DNA of 64,000 nt from Homarus americanus (Eukaryota; Arthropoda; Malacostraca; Decapoda; Nephropidae): the NCBI RefSeq assembly GCF_018991925.1, contig NW_024756459.1:298501-362500 (forward strand), written 5' to 3'. Positions 44,198 through 56,104 of this stretch are shown here, in pieces; within the stretch, counting starts at the first letter, position 1, and each line of letters starts with the position of its first letter. The notes under the pieces are model-generated. The model was not told the DNA's origin and ran no database searches. It saw only the letters and a list, made by a program, of their open reading frames with translations. The position numbers and the translations under genes are program-made.

Positions 44198-44696
44198 ATG
44201 GTGTAATGCTTTTTATTTAAATTATTTATGTAATCCATCTTAAGTTAACAGGTAATTACGTGCATCTTAACGTCTTCCAGTACGAGAGATATTTCCCCAT
44301 AGGAACTTCAATGAATCCGGATCTCGGGTTTTCCATCACCGAACGCTAAATAAATACTTGGAATCCACAACAAATCCCGAGACTAAAATATATTGCTTTT
44401 AGTTTTTATCTCAAGGATTTAATATATACAAGAGGTGTTAATATTGACATGACTTAGACATTAACGAAGGGAAATTCAGTGTAACTATGTCATGAAAATT
44501 GATGTTTCTGATAATTACTGAAAATACAATAGTTAATTTTTTCTTACGTGATTCAAGAAGAGTTTATTGACATTGTTAGGATGAGTACTTGTTTATTAGC
44601 GTTTAAGTTTGTTGAAGGTATTTTTAACTAGGCTGGTTATTGATGATACATATAGGAATGATGATAATGACGGTGATAATAGTGATAATAACATAG
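44198..44696. other. AT-rich intergenic DNA, nothing recognised
   Basis: No repeat, transposon end or frame of note. Confidence 0.6.
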
Positions 44697-45000
44697 TTGG
44701 AAAAAAGAAGAGGGGGAGAAGATGATAGAAGGAGAGGAATAGAGGAAAGGAGGGAAGGACTGAGACAGACAAACGGAATCGGACAGAGACGAACATGGAA
44801 TCAGATAAATAGAGAAGGAATACGGAATGACAGAGAGAGTAGGAATAGAAGAGAGAGGGTGAAGAGGAAGGAAGGAGAGAGAAGGAATAGAAGAGAAATA
44901 AAAAATAAGGAAGGAGAGAAGAGGGAGGAGAGGGGGAAGAAAACGATTGAGATATAGGAGAGAGAAGAAATATGGAGACCAAAATAGAGAGAGAGAAAAA
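44697..45000. repeat. Purine-rich tract (AGGAGAGAAG)
   Basis: About 300 bp dominated by A and G on the plus strand. It opens K/R/E-rich frames on plus and S/L/F/P-rich frames up to 144 codons on minus; these are composition artefacts. Confidence 0.88.
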
Positions 45001-45044
45001 AATATACACATTTTACACACCTGAAGGTCAAAGGGGTCACCTTC

Positions 45045-45045
<1 letters not shown>

Positions 45046-45073
<28 letters not shown>
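45046..45073. repeat. (CA)n microsatellite
   Basis: About 14 CA dinucleotides. Confidence 0.95.
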
Positions 45074-45075
<2 letters not shown>

Positions 45076-45214
45076 TGATTTACTTGTACCTTAAAAATAA
45101 AGATTTACAGTAAAAAATATTGATGTTGAAGTCGCCTCCAACTTTTGAAGGTAAACGTATAGGAAAATGCAGTTTTATGGCAGGAAAATGGGAATGTAGT
45201 TTTTCTACTTTTCC

Positions 45215-45433
45215 TTCCCCTCTGAAGTCCAATTTCTCCTAGTGTCTACTTTTTTTTCCCTTGCTAAGTTCAATTTGACCTTTACTTTCAAATATTCCCA
45301 TACAGTACAATGTTCAATATCCAATAAGAGCATTTAATTATTCCCTACAGCGTGCAATTTTCCTCTTAGAACGTCCAATTTTTTTCTACAATGTTAAATA
45401 GGGATACAATTTTCTGCCAAACGTCTAATAGCC
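45215..45433. repeat. Decayed tandem repeat around CAATTTTTCTCCTA
   Basis: Diverged words GTCCAATTTYTC, TACAATGTTCAAT and GTGCAATTTTCCTCT recur about every 35-45 bp. Degenerate; boundaries approximate. Confidence 0.45.
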
Positions 45434-45503
45434 CAGTCCCAAGTCCCATATTTCAGTCCCAAGTCCCATATTTCAGTCCCAAGTCCCATATCCTCGTCCC
45501 AGT
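45434..45503. repeat. 20-bp array (CAGTCCCAAGTCCCATATTT)
   Basis: Three copies and a partial fourth. Confidence 0.93.
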
Positions 45504-45836
45504 GTTCAGTCTAGCATCGAACAACTGTTAACTTGACGAGATCCGTTTTCTTTAATAATACCTTCCCTATCGATGTCACTGATCACACACACAGCATTAC
45601 TTCTATTTCATTACGATATACAGCGGGTTTACGCGAAGTATTATCTGGATTTTAAACAACAAAACTGTAGCCTAGACGTGTGTGAAGTGAGATAATATTT
45701 ACACTAACTGGTAAATCAGTCCTGTAGATGCCACCTGCTTGCTGGATATTAAGCTAGGTTGACTTTATTCATACGTTTAATTTGAGTAAAATATTTACCA
45801 GGTGTACAAATTGTGTATAGATAGTACAGGTATGTG

Positions 45837-45901
45837 GACGGTGCAGGTATACAGTCCATAGACGGTGCAGGTATACAGTCCATAGACGGTGCAGGTATAC
45901 A
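45837..45901. repeat. 24-bp array (GACGGTGCAGGTATACAGTC...)
   Basis: Nearly three perfect 24-bp copies. Frames on both strands show eight-residue repeats because 24 is divisible by three; not a gene. Confidence 0.94.
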
Positions 45902-46689
45902 AACGGTAATAAAAAGTACATCGTTCCCACCAAGAATAACCCAGAGAGAGAATAACATCAGGTTGACAAAAATACACAATAAATTCGTGGCCAAATGTGA
46001 CCTACACCACACCTCTCTCATAACTAATTAACACAGGTAGTTGGCTCCTTCCACCAAAAGTTACCCCCGAGCTCAAGAACACACAAAACCACTCTCTTCT
46101 TTCATTTTATTTCATAAGGTAACGTTATTTGTTTTTCTATTTCTTATTTTGAAATGATGTAGCCTGTTACTGGATTTAGTATGGGACGATGAATGTAATA
46201 CTCAGCTGTGCCAGAAAGCCATCGGTTCTCTAAGAGTTCCTCAGTTATTTTTTTTTTTTCACCGTAGAATTGATTTGTGATATATTTAAACACAGACAGA
46301 CAGACAGACAGACAGTTTATCCCCAGCAAACACAGAACCACATGTTGACTCACCGTATCCAACACTGAAGTTCTTGACGATTTTTTTTTTCCCCTTCAGG
46401 TTAACCAAGAGATAGAGAGTGTCAGGTTTACGGTGATAACAAAAGACTCTGTGTGTGTGTGTTTTTATGCTGGTGTTAAGAGTCGGTGGGAAAAATATTT
46501 ACTCTCCACACAAAAGGTTACTCTCCGTGTCTCTTTCTCCACCCCATACCGCTTGTCGTCACCTGTGGCCACCTGGTGAATAATAGCTGGTATTTTTAAT
46601 GATAGATGAGTTACTGGATATACAGGGTGTTCGAGAATGATTACCCTGATTAAAACATGAGTATACTGTTTTTAGGGTGTGTGTATTGA
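45902..46689. other. Intergenic DNA, nothing recognised
   Basis: Includes a short (CAGA)5 run near 46295 and T homopolymers near 46250 and 46382. No gene. Confidence 0.6.
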
Positions 46690-46950
46690 CTACGGTGTGA
46701 TAATGGGTGTGTGTGGGTGTAGTAGGGGTGTTGGGTGGGTGGGGGGTGTAGTAGGGGTGTTGGGTGAGGGGTGTAGTAGGGGTGAGGTGTAGTAGGGGTG
46801 TAGGGTGGGTGAGGGGTGTAGTAGGGGTGAGGGGTGTAGTGTGGGTGTAGTGTGGGTGGGGGGTGTAGTGGGGTGTTGGGTGAGGGTGTAGTGTGGGTGG
46901 GGTGTAGTGTGGGTGGGTGTTGGGTGGGTGAGGGGTGTAGTGTGGGTGGG
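46690..46950. repeat. GT-rich minisatellite (GGGGTGTAGTAGGGGTG)
   Basis: About twelve irregular GGTGTAGTGTGGGTG/GGGTGTTGGGTGGGTGAG units with strong G/C strand asymmetry. The minus-strand 112-codon T/P/H-rich frame is an artefact. Confidence 0.92.
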
Positions 46951-47127
46951 TGTTTTTTTGTGTTTGAGTGATTGATGTTTGTGGGTGTTTAGGTATGTAT
47001 GTAGATAATCAGTAATATCTTCATACAAGTCAACAATAAATCAACGTGTGTGTGTGTGTATGTATAAACAGCACAAGTATACCATATATATTAACAAGGG
47101 CATATAACTATACTTTAAACAAATAGA

Positions 47128-47350
47128 AACGACCTCTCTTCCCCCACTAACGACCTCTCTTCACCCACTTAACGACCTCTTTTCACCCACTTAACGACCT
47201 CTCTTCACCCACTAATAACCTCTTCACCCGCTAATGACCCCTCTTCACCCACTAATGACCCCTCTTCACCCACTAACGACCTCTCTTCACCCACTAACGA
47301 CCTCTCTTCGTCCACTAACGACCCCTCTTCACCCACTAACGACCTCTCTG
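47128..47350. repeat. 21-bp minisatellite (CACCCACTAACGACCTCTCTT)
   Basis: About ten copies of CACCCACTAACGACCTCTCTT with CCCCT/TTTT variants. Confidence 0.94.
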
Positions 47351-47505
47351 ATGGTTCGTGTATATTTTGTGTATTTAAGTAGATTAATTTAATATTCTAT
47401 ACATTTTATATTTGTGTTTTGATTCCGGTTTGATGATCTCAATTATGAACGTAACCAATTGGCTTGTTTAATACTTTAGTTCATCCTGGTAAGTTTAACC
47501 CAACC

Positions 47506-47553
47506 CAACCTAACCTAACCTAACCTAACCTAACCTAACCTAACCTAACCTAA
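47506..47553. repeat. Interstitial telomere-type repeat (CCTAA)9
   Basis: About nine CCTAA pentamers. Looser CCTAACC/CCTTACC words follow at 47595-47650. Confidence 0.94.
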
Positions 47554-47819
47554 GTATTTGGCTTGTTCTGTATTTTAATTCATCCTGGGAAATTTAACCT
47601 TACCTTACCTTAACCTAATTCAACCTAACCATACGTAACCTAACCTATCCATCAGCGACTCTTATGACACAAGGCGAGTGTTCTATCCATCTAGCCACTA
47701 TTCCTGTAAAATTCAAGCTTGCAGGAGTAAAAATTAAGGCTTGAAAAGACAGCTTGACTTCCGAAGGTCCAGCTCAGAAGGGCGACGCAGAGAACGAGAA
47801 AAAAAAACTGCTTTTGCTT

Positions 47820-48115
47820 GACATTTACCGGGTGGGGGAGGAAGAGGAGGAAGCTGGGGAGAGGAAAGAGGGGGAGATGGTAGGGAATAGGGAGGGGAGG
47901 AAGGAGAGAAGAAATAGGAGATAGATGGAGAGAAAGGAAAGAGGGAGGGAAGGAAGGAAAACCGGAGTAGACGGTAGGGAGGTAGGGAAGGAGGAAGGGG
48001 AGAACAAGGCAAGGAGGAGAATAGGAGGGTAGTAAGGGTGGAAGGAGATAAGAAAAAGGAGGTGGAGAAGGGCGAGATAAGAGGAGGAAGAGTGTGGGAG
48101 AGTGACAGGAGGGGG
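47820..48115. repeat. Purine-rich (GGAGGAAGGAGAG) tract
   Basis: About 300 bp with few pyrimidines on plus. It generates P/S/L-rich minus frames of 106-130 codons, rejected as artefacts. Confidence 0.88.
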
Positions 48116-49080
48116 ACCTCGGTCATAGACAGTGAGGAGACCCAACCTTCACACGACTCCCCAGGTAGAATATATAGCGAGTTGTAATTCTATTTAACAT
48201 TAGATGAAAATGTTAAGTCTCACGAAAAATTAACATTAAAAATTGGAAGAATATTCAGTGTAACCTAAAATAACCCAAATTAACTTGACTTTAATTACTA
48301 GGAGGTTAACATTCCGATATAATGTTGATTTTGTTTTTTGCTTATAAACATTATCTATAAACATTACCAAGTTATTGTTAGAACTAACAATAATGTTTCC
48401 CAGACTGTGCACGTATAAAGTAGAGGAGCCAGGGAAACTAAAGAGCTATATAATTACTCTTTGAACAATTTACTAACTCCTTCCTCGCTTTATATCTCAG
48501 CTTGACAACGTTTTAAACCGACCTTGAAGACAGACATACACTCACCTCATTAGGAATATAAGTTCATATACAGTTTATAGAAAGATCAGATGGTGAGGAG
48601 GTGAAAGTTACTAAACGCCTCAATCGCAGAGTACAGGGAGGGAAGGGTCGAGACGTGAGAGTTTTGGCGGGAAGGAGTCATAAGATATGTGTTATGGTCG
48701 CTCTGGTAACATTTTTAATTGTCCTGGACGATATTTTACACCAAGCTTGACCTCCCTCACGCCTGGGAAGTCACCCTGACCTCGATCTCTTACGTAGAAC
48801 AGATGAGAATAGAAACTGTAAAGGTTGTTTGTTGCTTCAGGGTTGTAACATGGTGCTCTTGTGCTGATACCTCAACAGGCTCTCCAATACTCTTCTATAA
48901 TGAAAATGTGAATAAATCGTATTTCTAAATATATACAGTTTATTATAAACCAGTTTGCTAATGACGTCTTCATCCAGGAATCTCGTGGAAAGGAAATTTG
49001 GGTATAGCTTATTTAAAGGGAAATTCCATCGCTCTAAAATTCAGTACTGTACTTTGTTGTTCGTTTCTTTTGCATATGAA
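48116..49080. other. AT-rich intergenic DNA
   Basis: The frame at 48719-48928 shows no domain. A small TGTTATGGTCGCTCTGGTAACA stem (around 48691) was noted only. No gene. Confidence 0.55.
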
Positions 49081-49291
49081 TACTCGGATCACCTAAATAT
49101 TAGACACCCTAACGCTATCTGAGGATTGGGTTAGTTTAGCGATAGGTTAGTTTAGGTTAGATTAGCTTAGTTTAGGTCATTTAGATTAGGTTGATTAGAT
49201 AAGGCTAAGTTACGTTAGATTAGGTTAGCATTAGGGTGTTTGATCTTAAGGTGAAATAAACTGGGTGACTAATTTTTACGTGATTTAAATA
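49081..49291. repeat. Inverted-arm element with TTAGG core, copy C
   Basis: Left arm GATCACCTAAATATTAGACA then CCCTAACGCTATCTGAGGA. The right arm read on minus is AATCACGTAAAAATTAGTCA then CCCAGTTTATTTCACC and TTAAGATCAAACACCC. The core is GGTTAGTTTAGGTTAGATTA words. About 210 bp, ending 170 bp before the tRNA gene. Confidence 0.58.
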
Positions 49292-49460
49292 TTATCTTGC
49301 ATTAGCCACCGCTAGTTTATGAATCATAGTTCTTCCAGCACTGTCAAATAACAACTGTGTAAATAACAATAAAATGCGTCAATTAAACCCAGAACACGAT
49401 AGTGAAAGTCAAACACGATATCAGTGAACCATCAACAATATACAGTACATTCCAAAACTA

Positions 49461-49532
49461 TTCCCATGCCGGGAATCGAACCCGGGCCTCCTGGGTGAAA
49501 GCCAGGTATCCTAGCCACTAGACCACATGGGA
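49461..49532 (-). tRNA. tRNA-Glu (anticodon UUC)
   Basis: On the minus strand a 72-nt sequence folds into a full cloverleaf. The acceptor stem is TCCCATG/CATGGGA with discriminator A (49461). The D arm contains TGGTCTAGTGGCTAGGA, which is also the A box. The anticodon stem CCTGG/CCAGG encloses loop CTTTCAC with anticodon TTC. The T arm GCCCGGGTTCGATTCCCGGC includes the exact B box GGTTCGATTCC. It has no intron and no stem mismatch that I can find. It decodes GAA/GAG in translation and would be transcribed by RNA polymerase III from its internal promoter. On the minus strand a run of As on plus/Ts on minus downstream is weak (TAGTTTTGG). A 62-codon frame across it is a shadow. Confidence 0.95.
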
Positions 49533-49664
49533 TTACATGACGTGATAGATTGAGAAATATAATATACAGCAGATAAATAAATGCGTGTTCATTTAACAAG
49601 TAGATTACAGTAATTATCATTAGTTACAGGTACAGTAATTGGGATATGGTAAGTATAAGTACAG

Positions 49665-49976
49665 TAATTAATATATAAAGTACAGGTACAGTAATAGTTA
49701 AACATGTACTATTATTATCATAGTGTAAAGTACAGTACAGGTACAGTAATAGTTAAACATGTACTATTACAGTATTATCATAGCGTAAAGTACAGTACAG
49801 GTACAGTAATAGTTAAACATGTACTATTATTATCATAGTGTAAGTACAGTACAGGTACAGTAATAGTTAACATGTACTATTATTATCATAGTGTAAGTAC
49901 AGTACAGGTACAGTAATAGTTAAACATGTACTATTATTATCATAGTGTAAAGTACAGTACAGGTACAGTAATCACC
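49665..49976. repeat. About 55-bp tandem array (AGTACAGTACAGGTACAGTA...)
   Basis: About five to six near-identical copies with blocks AGTACAGTACAGGTACAGTA, ATAGTTAAACATGTACTATT and ATTATCATAGTGTA, each with one- to six-base indels. The unit contains nested GTACAGTA and CATGTAC palindromic words. It starts about 130 bp upstream (on the minus strand) of the tRNA-Glu gene. Confidence 0.93.
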
Positions 49977-50986
49977 ATGTAACAATATCATTAAAGTGGT
50001 GCCGTCTTACATGACCCTCACCTCGCCTCATCTCCTCCTCCGACGTGCCTGAGTGTGGTGGCAAGACTGGCTCAACTAGACCACTTGAAGCAGTCTGAAT
50101 TATTCGTTCATAAAGCCAGCAGAGAGTGTCTTTGTTACTCTGGGGGGGGAAATAATGTTTTTGTTTACGGCTTCCAGTTGGCCTTATTGATTGCTTTTTT
50201 GTTTTACTTGTTTTTTTGTAATTAGCTTCACTTTCTCATTGGTTGTAATTATTGCTTGCCTGCGTTCGATAATATTTGGGATTTCAATGAGTTTACAAAG
50301 ACCTATTGGTTTTTGTATTGTTCACTACTAGTACTAACCTCATTATTAGTGCTGTTACCATGAGAATTATTAACATGGTAAGTCTTTTTTTCTGTTTTCC
50401 CGGTCATAACACTTACCATATTCCCGTACTCCAGGAGAGGCTAAGATGGCCAAATGTAAATATTATAAGACATTACATCATTTCTCTACTATATTTTATT
50501 TTCTACGCCACTGATCGTCCTGTTAGCCTCTTGGGCGGTTGGTTACATCTGTGTAGAATGGCGAGTTGGTGACATTTACACCTGTTACACCATTTTACAC
50601 ACACACACACACACACCTAACAATAGTTTTCATTGTGGACGACACCTTTGAACACCTAGTAACCCTCATTATACCTGAGTCATCACTATAAACTACCTTC
50701 CCCCTGTGCTTGTTTGCTTTCCACACCTGTACACCCTCTACTATATCAATCACCCTAATTACTTTATTAACCTGCTGTCGCTAGAACAATTTACTCTAAC
50801 CTGGGTAAAATATTCACCTAAAAATAAACTCACTCGCTGGACACTCCCTACCTCATCCACAGGAGTTTAATGCGTCCCAAAATTAAGCTTTGTGTTGTGG
50901 CGGGGAGATGTCAGGAGGGTGTTAATTTGGGTCACAGGTGTTAATGGTACCTGGGGAAAGTGTGGTGATAGTTGGGTGAGTTAATT

Positions 50987-50989
<3 letters not shown>
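49977..50989. other. Intergenic DNA, nothing recognised
   Basis: Includes a CA run near 50600. The 88-codon frame at 50306-50572 has no domain and no coding bias that I can see. Confidence 0.55.

Positions 50990-51041
<52 letters not shown>
50990..51041. repeat. (GA)n microsatellite
   Basis: About 26 uninterrupted GA dinucleotides. Confidence 0.97.
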
Positions 51042-51045
<4 letters not shown>

Positions 51046-51609
51046 ATTTCAACTGGATGGCGTTTCGTAATTTTTTAGTGTCGGTAGCTTTTGTTTTTTT
51101 GTTATGCTTTGTTTGTATTGTATTATGTATTTGTTGTATATTTTGGCTGTAAGAGGATGATTCATGCGCCAAGACGTAAATCTCGGCCGCGTCTATGGTA
51201 ACAATGATTATAGTTCCTTTAGGGCGAGAATCTTTATAAATTGCGATTGACTGCCAGACTTTAACGACCTCCCAAGAGCCCGCTAGTTGCACCCCACCGG
51301 AGGGAAGACACTGCTATCCCACATACCGTTCGTAAGGGCCATCGGCGGAGATTAAGTTCCCGGAGTTTTAACCCTTTAGTTATGTAAGGTTTTCATGTCC
51401 TTCCAAGCTTGAGTTACCCCTTGACAGGTTCTCCCAAGATGGAGGTCTGGTTCATGTCGAGGAAATTTCAACACTGCTTATATACTTCCTCACTCTTTTT
51501 CACCCTTGTAGCGAGTGTGTCTATTTTTGTGATCTAAATTACCAGTTAACGCAGAACGGGGTCGCGGTGGAGTGCTCAATCGATCAGTACTTTTTTTTTT
51601 TTTAAGGGA
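51042..51609. other. Unassigned, perhaps transposon-derived
   Basis: A minus-strand frame (51044-51292, 82 codons) reads, in part, WEVVKVWQSIAIYKDSRPKG and IDAAEIYVLAHESSSYSQN. It looks less random than its neighbours but I recognise no family. The microsatellite abuts its 3' end. A GC-richer patch continues to about 51450. Confidence 0.3.
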
Positions 51610-51910
51610 AGGTGATAACGTTAAGATATCGGTACATTAGCTGTTTGATAACGTTACGGTATCGGTATAACAATATTTTTTTAGGTAGCTGATGGCGTTT
51701 GGGTATTTTTAGGTAGTTGATATCGTTTTGGTATTGGTTGATTTAATATTTTTAGGTATAGATGACTTACTGGTATCGGCAGATGAGTATTTATAGATAG
51801 GTGACAATTTTAATGACGTACGGTAATGATGTAGTAACGAAACTAAATCAATCCCCGTTAGTTTGTTTGGGGTTTCAAGCTTATCGTCATAACGTTCAGA
51901 TATCGTAGCA
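51610..51910. repeat. GATATCG/GATAACG degenerate repeat, copy 2
   Basis: About six to seven diverged units combining GATAACGTTA.GATATCGG with ATATTTTTAGGTAG linkers, ending CAGATATCGTAGCATTAACC. The closing phrase matches the copy at 43.62 kb. Confidence 0.6.
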
Positions 51911-53732
51911 TTAACCAGTTCGCAGGGCAGACGGATGTTGTGATTCTAGTATACAACTGTACAATAATATAAATGTACACTCCCCCAAAACTTCTGGAAC
52001 GCTATAAGCACTATACAATCTGAGAAATGAACGAAGAATCTGAAACCATTCCGAGATGACAGGGGCGCCCCCATTCTGCCCCTTCTCACATCCATCGTCC
52101 CCAGGTGTTGGAGAGGTTTTGGTTGAGTACAATGACTCGTATAATACAATAAGTAATATAAATCAAGGTACATTATTGTATGATGTTTCGTGGATCATAC
52201 ATCTTTGTATTTCACTTTAGTTTCTTATATTCCGGCTTGAATTTCATACAAGAACTTTGTAATATCATGAAAACATTCGTACAAATTTCGATAAAACAAA
52301 TTATTTACCCTTGTCAAAGACTTAAGATATTGGAAGTAGTTTTTCTTATTAGCTGTTGGAAGTTATACTACATAAGAAAATTACTTTATGGTGGAGAGTT
52401 ACACAGACTAGTCCAGAGAATAAATTAATTTTGGTAGGTGGAGGTTCCTCAAGACGGGGCCCTCCCAGAGTCCAGGACGCATTAGTTGGTCGATGGAGGG
52501 TGTTTGGTGGTGGTAATGTTGAGTGTAGTTCGTCAAAATACTCACGGTGGAAATATCTTAAGCACTGTAAAAACTAGGCCCTGGTTTTAAATTAAAGGCC
52601 CCGGTGTCGCTGAAGAAGTTTTGTCTTGAGATCTGACGAAGACTGTCAAAACATGTCAGGGTGTTGCTTTTTTTTCAATATTGTGTAATGGTGAAATGAT
52701 GGTGTTGTCACAGTTCGTATTGTATACAAACAATGGAAAACAATGTCAAATTTACCAGGCAGACAAATTGACAAGGTAATGTATGCGGTATCTATACAGG
52801 GGGGGGGGGGGTTAGAATGCAAATTACAGTGCCACGTGGTAAAACCGTATGAATATCTCACAGAAAAGCATTGTAGTGCTGTATACTGTACTTCCAGGTC
52901 TCATTTCTCTTGATCTAGCGTGAAATATAAAATAACCTTTCAGTTTTTATTTGATCATCTTTCAGCAAAATATTGTAAATGAGGCATCATTATAATTGTG
53001 GACTATGTATAAGTCCTTGTTTATTGTTAGTCAGTAGTGCCTGTCTTCTGTGTTGATGTGTCAGGCTGTCAGCTGATGTTTGTTGTGGTGCAATTGGTGC
53101 CATTGTCTTGTTTTTTTTCGCAGTTACAAGAAGCAGCAGAACACGATATGATCTGTAGATTATGACAACACTCAGATGACTAAAATATACAAGAATACTC
53201 TGTATCAACTTATGTGATTATTACGTCAAAGCCGGAACTTGAGCACGTTTGTTGTGGTGTTTGGGAACCTGCTCCTACGTTTCCATAATTACTAAAAAAT
53301 TCGAATTCAATTTGTATAAACAACTTCCGTGAACAAAGCCAGGTCCTACATTAACCATAAACAGTTGAAATCCGTTTATGTTTACCATGTGCAGTTCCAG
53401 TTGGATTATTACTGTCATTTGTCACCAGGATTCAATAAGAAAATACGAAAATGATACCAGAAACTCGTACCATAGCACATACTCAAGGATATTTTATCAC
53501 TATGCTAATGCTCTAAATACTTCCAGTCAACGTTCATATGCACTACATGGGACAGTAACCTCTCCATACACTCACCATCAGCTTCCATCTGAGAGGATCT
53601 GTGACTTTTCTGTTAATATTCCATTTTGTAGACCTACTGATCAGAACTCATTCATACCCTAGACTAGCGAGTACATCCCACTTGGACGATATCCTCTTGG
53701 ACGATCTTCTGTTTTGAGCTATTTAACCTAAC
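51911..53732. other. AT-rich intergenic DNA
   Basis: Several 70-94 codon frames (for example 53378-53662) show no domain. A G homopolymer lies near 52800. Nothing recognised. Confidence 0.5.
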
Positions 53733-53940
53733 CTAACCATTTAAGAAAGATGGTAAAAATGGCATAAAACAGACATTCGTCCAAGTGGCGTGACACCAGA
53801 CTAGCAGACTAGATCTTCCCGTTTCATACAACCTCCAGTAGTTCAAAATATTCTGGTGCAAAAACAGGCTCTTCAGGGGCTCAGCTAACTCGTTGCACAT
53901 CTCCCTCAACACTCTGGGATGCACCATGTCTGGTCGCTGA
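53733..53940 (-). pseudogene. Non-LTR retrotransposon RT N-terminal fragment
   Basis: Minus strand reads RPDMVHPRVLREMCNELAEP followed by LKSLF, which fits the well-conserved GPDGVHPRVLKELxxxLAEPLxxLF start of CR1/RTE-type reverse transcriptases. After LKSLFLHQ the sequence loses similarity and ends at a TAA-containing CCTAACC patch. It is a short orphan fragment without catalytic motifs. Confidence 0.65.
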
Positions 53941-54761
53941 CTGAATCGCTGTGTAGATAGTTGCTTGAGCTGGTTGTGGTAACATATTCGTTTAGTATCA
54001 AAAGTACGTCAAGTTAGTTACAATTGGAGCCAAAAAGCATAGTCATAAGGCACGTACCCAACTCTAAGACACTTTTATTTATTCACATTATTACCCTATT
54101 AAGTACTAACTGGTCCTTCCCATCTATCACATAATTAATGTGAATTATCCTTTAATTATATCTTTATACAGATTTCAGGTATGTGCACGTACTCTGGTAT
54201 AATAAGACGTAAATTCGTACAAAACATCATACAGTATATACAAATTACCCCTTTAAAGAATTTACTATTTTCTGTGAGGCAACACCATAGAAAACTGGAG
54301 ATATTATTTTATGTAGATGTATTATAAAATCATAAAAGATTATAACTACTAATTTGAACAGTACACAAGTATTTCAGAGATTTATATTTTCATCTTTTAT
54401 TTGTAATTAACAGTTCTTGGGTATTTTTCACTGCTGAACAAAGAATACATTTTACTATTATTAAGATGGCAGTAAGTCTTGTACATTATAGGGTGATTTT
54501 ACTATTATATTACAATACACTTGTATACCTTGGTTATATAGTGATACACATTACAAGGTAGTCTTTAGTTTAACCCCAGGGAAATTATTTTTATTATGTC
54601 TCGTTAAATTTTAATCTCTTTCCTTAAATAAATCAGTTTTTTTTATCGGAGTCTTTGGTTGATTGCCTCTCCACAGAATTATAATCAAACTTATACGTAA
54701 GTTAACCTCCACAGTTGCCATTAATCATACATTAAGCGATTGTTGCCATTAATCGTTTTCG
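53941..54761. other. AT-rich intergenic DNA, nothing recognised
   Basis: No repeat array or frame of note. Confidence 0.6.
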
Positions 54762-54917
54762 TCATACTGGGCAGTCCCATTTACACCCAACCCCCATCGG
54801 TCATATATCCATCCAACCTATGTTTGAAGCTATCCAGCGTATTTCCAAACTAATGTTTAGCTATTTCGCGCCTAAATCTAAATTTATATAATTTAAAACC
54901 ATTGTTAAGAGTTCGCC
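54762..54917 (-). mobile_element. LINE 3' end fragment with internal deletion
   Basis: Nearly identical in order to 61463-61670: CATACTGGGCARTCCCATTT, ACACCCAAC, CATATATCCATCCAACCYAT, GTTTGAAGCTATCYAGCGT, then TATTTCCAAACYAATGTTTA and TTTCGCGCCTAAATCTAAAT. About 48 bp present in the other copy (after AGCGT) are missing. On the minus strand this is the C-terminal coding region and 3' UTR of the RT found at 61.4-62.0 kb. Confidence 0.85.
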
Positions 54918-56100
54918 ATTGTTTGTAAACCTCGGCCACTTGGGTTAGGACTGAGAGAGGGTATTGTAAGCGTTATCTGTTATTGTAAACACGAGAGGTG
55001 ATTAATCCTGGGTTTTTGAGCACGTCTACTGGAAGATAAACATGTACTATGACTCTGGCATTGAGTACAGACATAAAGAGTACATATACCGTCACTCTCA
55101 CACATATTGAATACATCTATGCAGAGTAACGCGTATACAGTGTCGTAATTTTGGCTAAGTAAAACAAATACTAAAGTTTTCACATGACTCGAAATACAAA
55201 ACCATATTTTAATTACAGCGGTACAGTAATTTCCACACGGTTACAGCATCAAGTTTATGTATATAATATGTAGATTTAAATATACATATGTAATTTATAG
55301 GGATACATAATTATACATGTATTTTGGCAGGTTATACATAATGGTGCAAAATAGTTTAGTTTATGCTGGAATTTCATGCGTGAAATCCGCCTCCGAAAAA
55401 TGATTCGTTTAATACAATTTTATCCATTATTTTGTACATATACTGTATTAAATTCATAATACATCAAAATACAGTAGATAGATTAAGGAATTTATTAATT
55501 TATCTAAATCGCTCATAGGATTTTAATATAAGGGTGAAATTGAGACAGAATTGACTTATGTTTGAAATAGAAGGGGAAACGCTTGAAGGTCCGTTTTCTC
55601 TAATGCCGCTGCTGGAGGAAATAGGTGGAGACTCAAGTAAACTGGAATCCCTGTGTATTCTGTCGCATCTCAGGTAATTAGTTATTTTAGAACTTAATTG
55701 TTTATTATAGTTACATTATATAGTTATCCCGTCATTGTTGGAGTTATTTAATACGTATTTAATTATAATTTGGTTTCGTTTTTCCACCCCGAATTTCAAA
55801 GGACTTTACTTCTGAAATACGGCTTAACTTGTGGTGGGGGAAGAAAAGGGAAAAAAATGTTTTAAAGTGTTGGAAATCAATTGAGGGAACTTGAATGGGT
55901 GATTTAAAGTTTTGTTTTGTGGTATAGGAACGGGGGAAGACCTATGTCGGAAGCCAACTAAATTCACCAATAGCTTTTGTTTTTCCCCAGGTTATACAAC
56001 GTCGATGTTTGTAAATTAAAGAATGATAGAGACGTCAGTATATTACTTAACCTTAAATGATAAATAAAACATAAAGGTAAATATGTTCAATTTATGGGTA
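54918..56100. other. AT-rich intergenic DNA, nothing recognised
   Basis: The minus-strand frame at 54980-55183 has no domain. No arrays. Confidence 0.55.
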
Positions 56101-56104
56101 TAGA

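Noticed and set aside
44596..45073. Minus-strand frames of 90-144 codons resembling hydrophobic segments
   Set aside because: Arise from an A/G-only tract and a CA repeat; no other evidence.
49432..49620. 62-codon frame with GLVARIPGFHPGGPGSIPG
   Set aside because: This is the translation of the tRNA-Glu gene itself, a well-known type of false frame.
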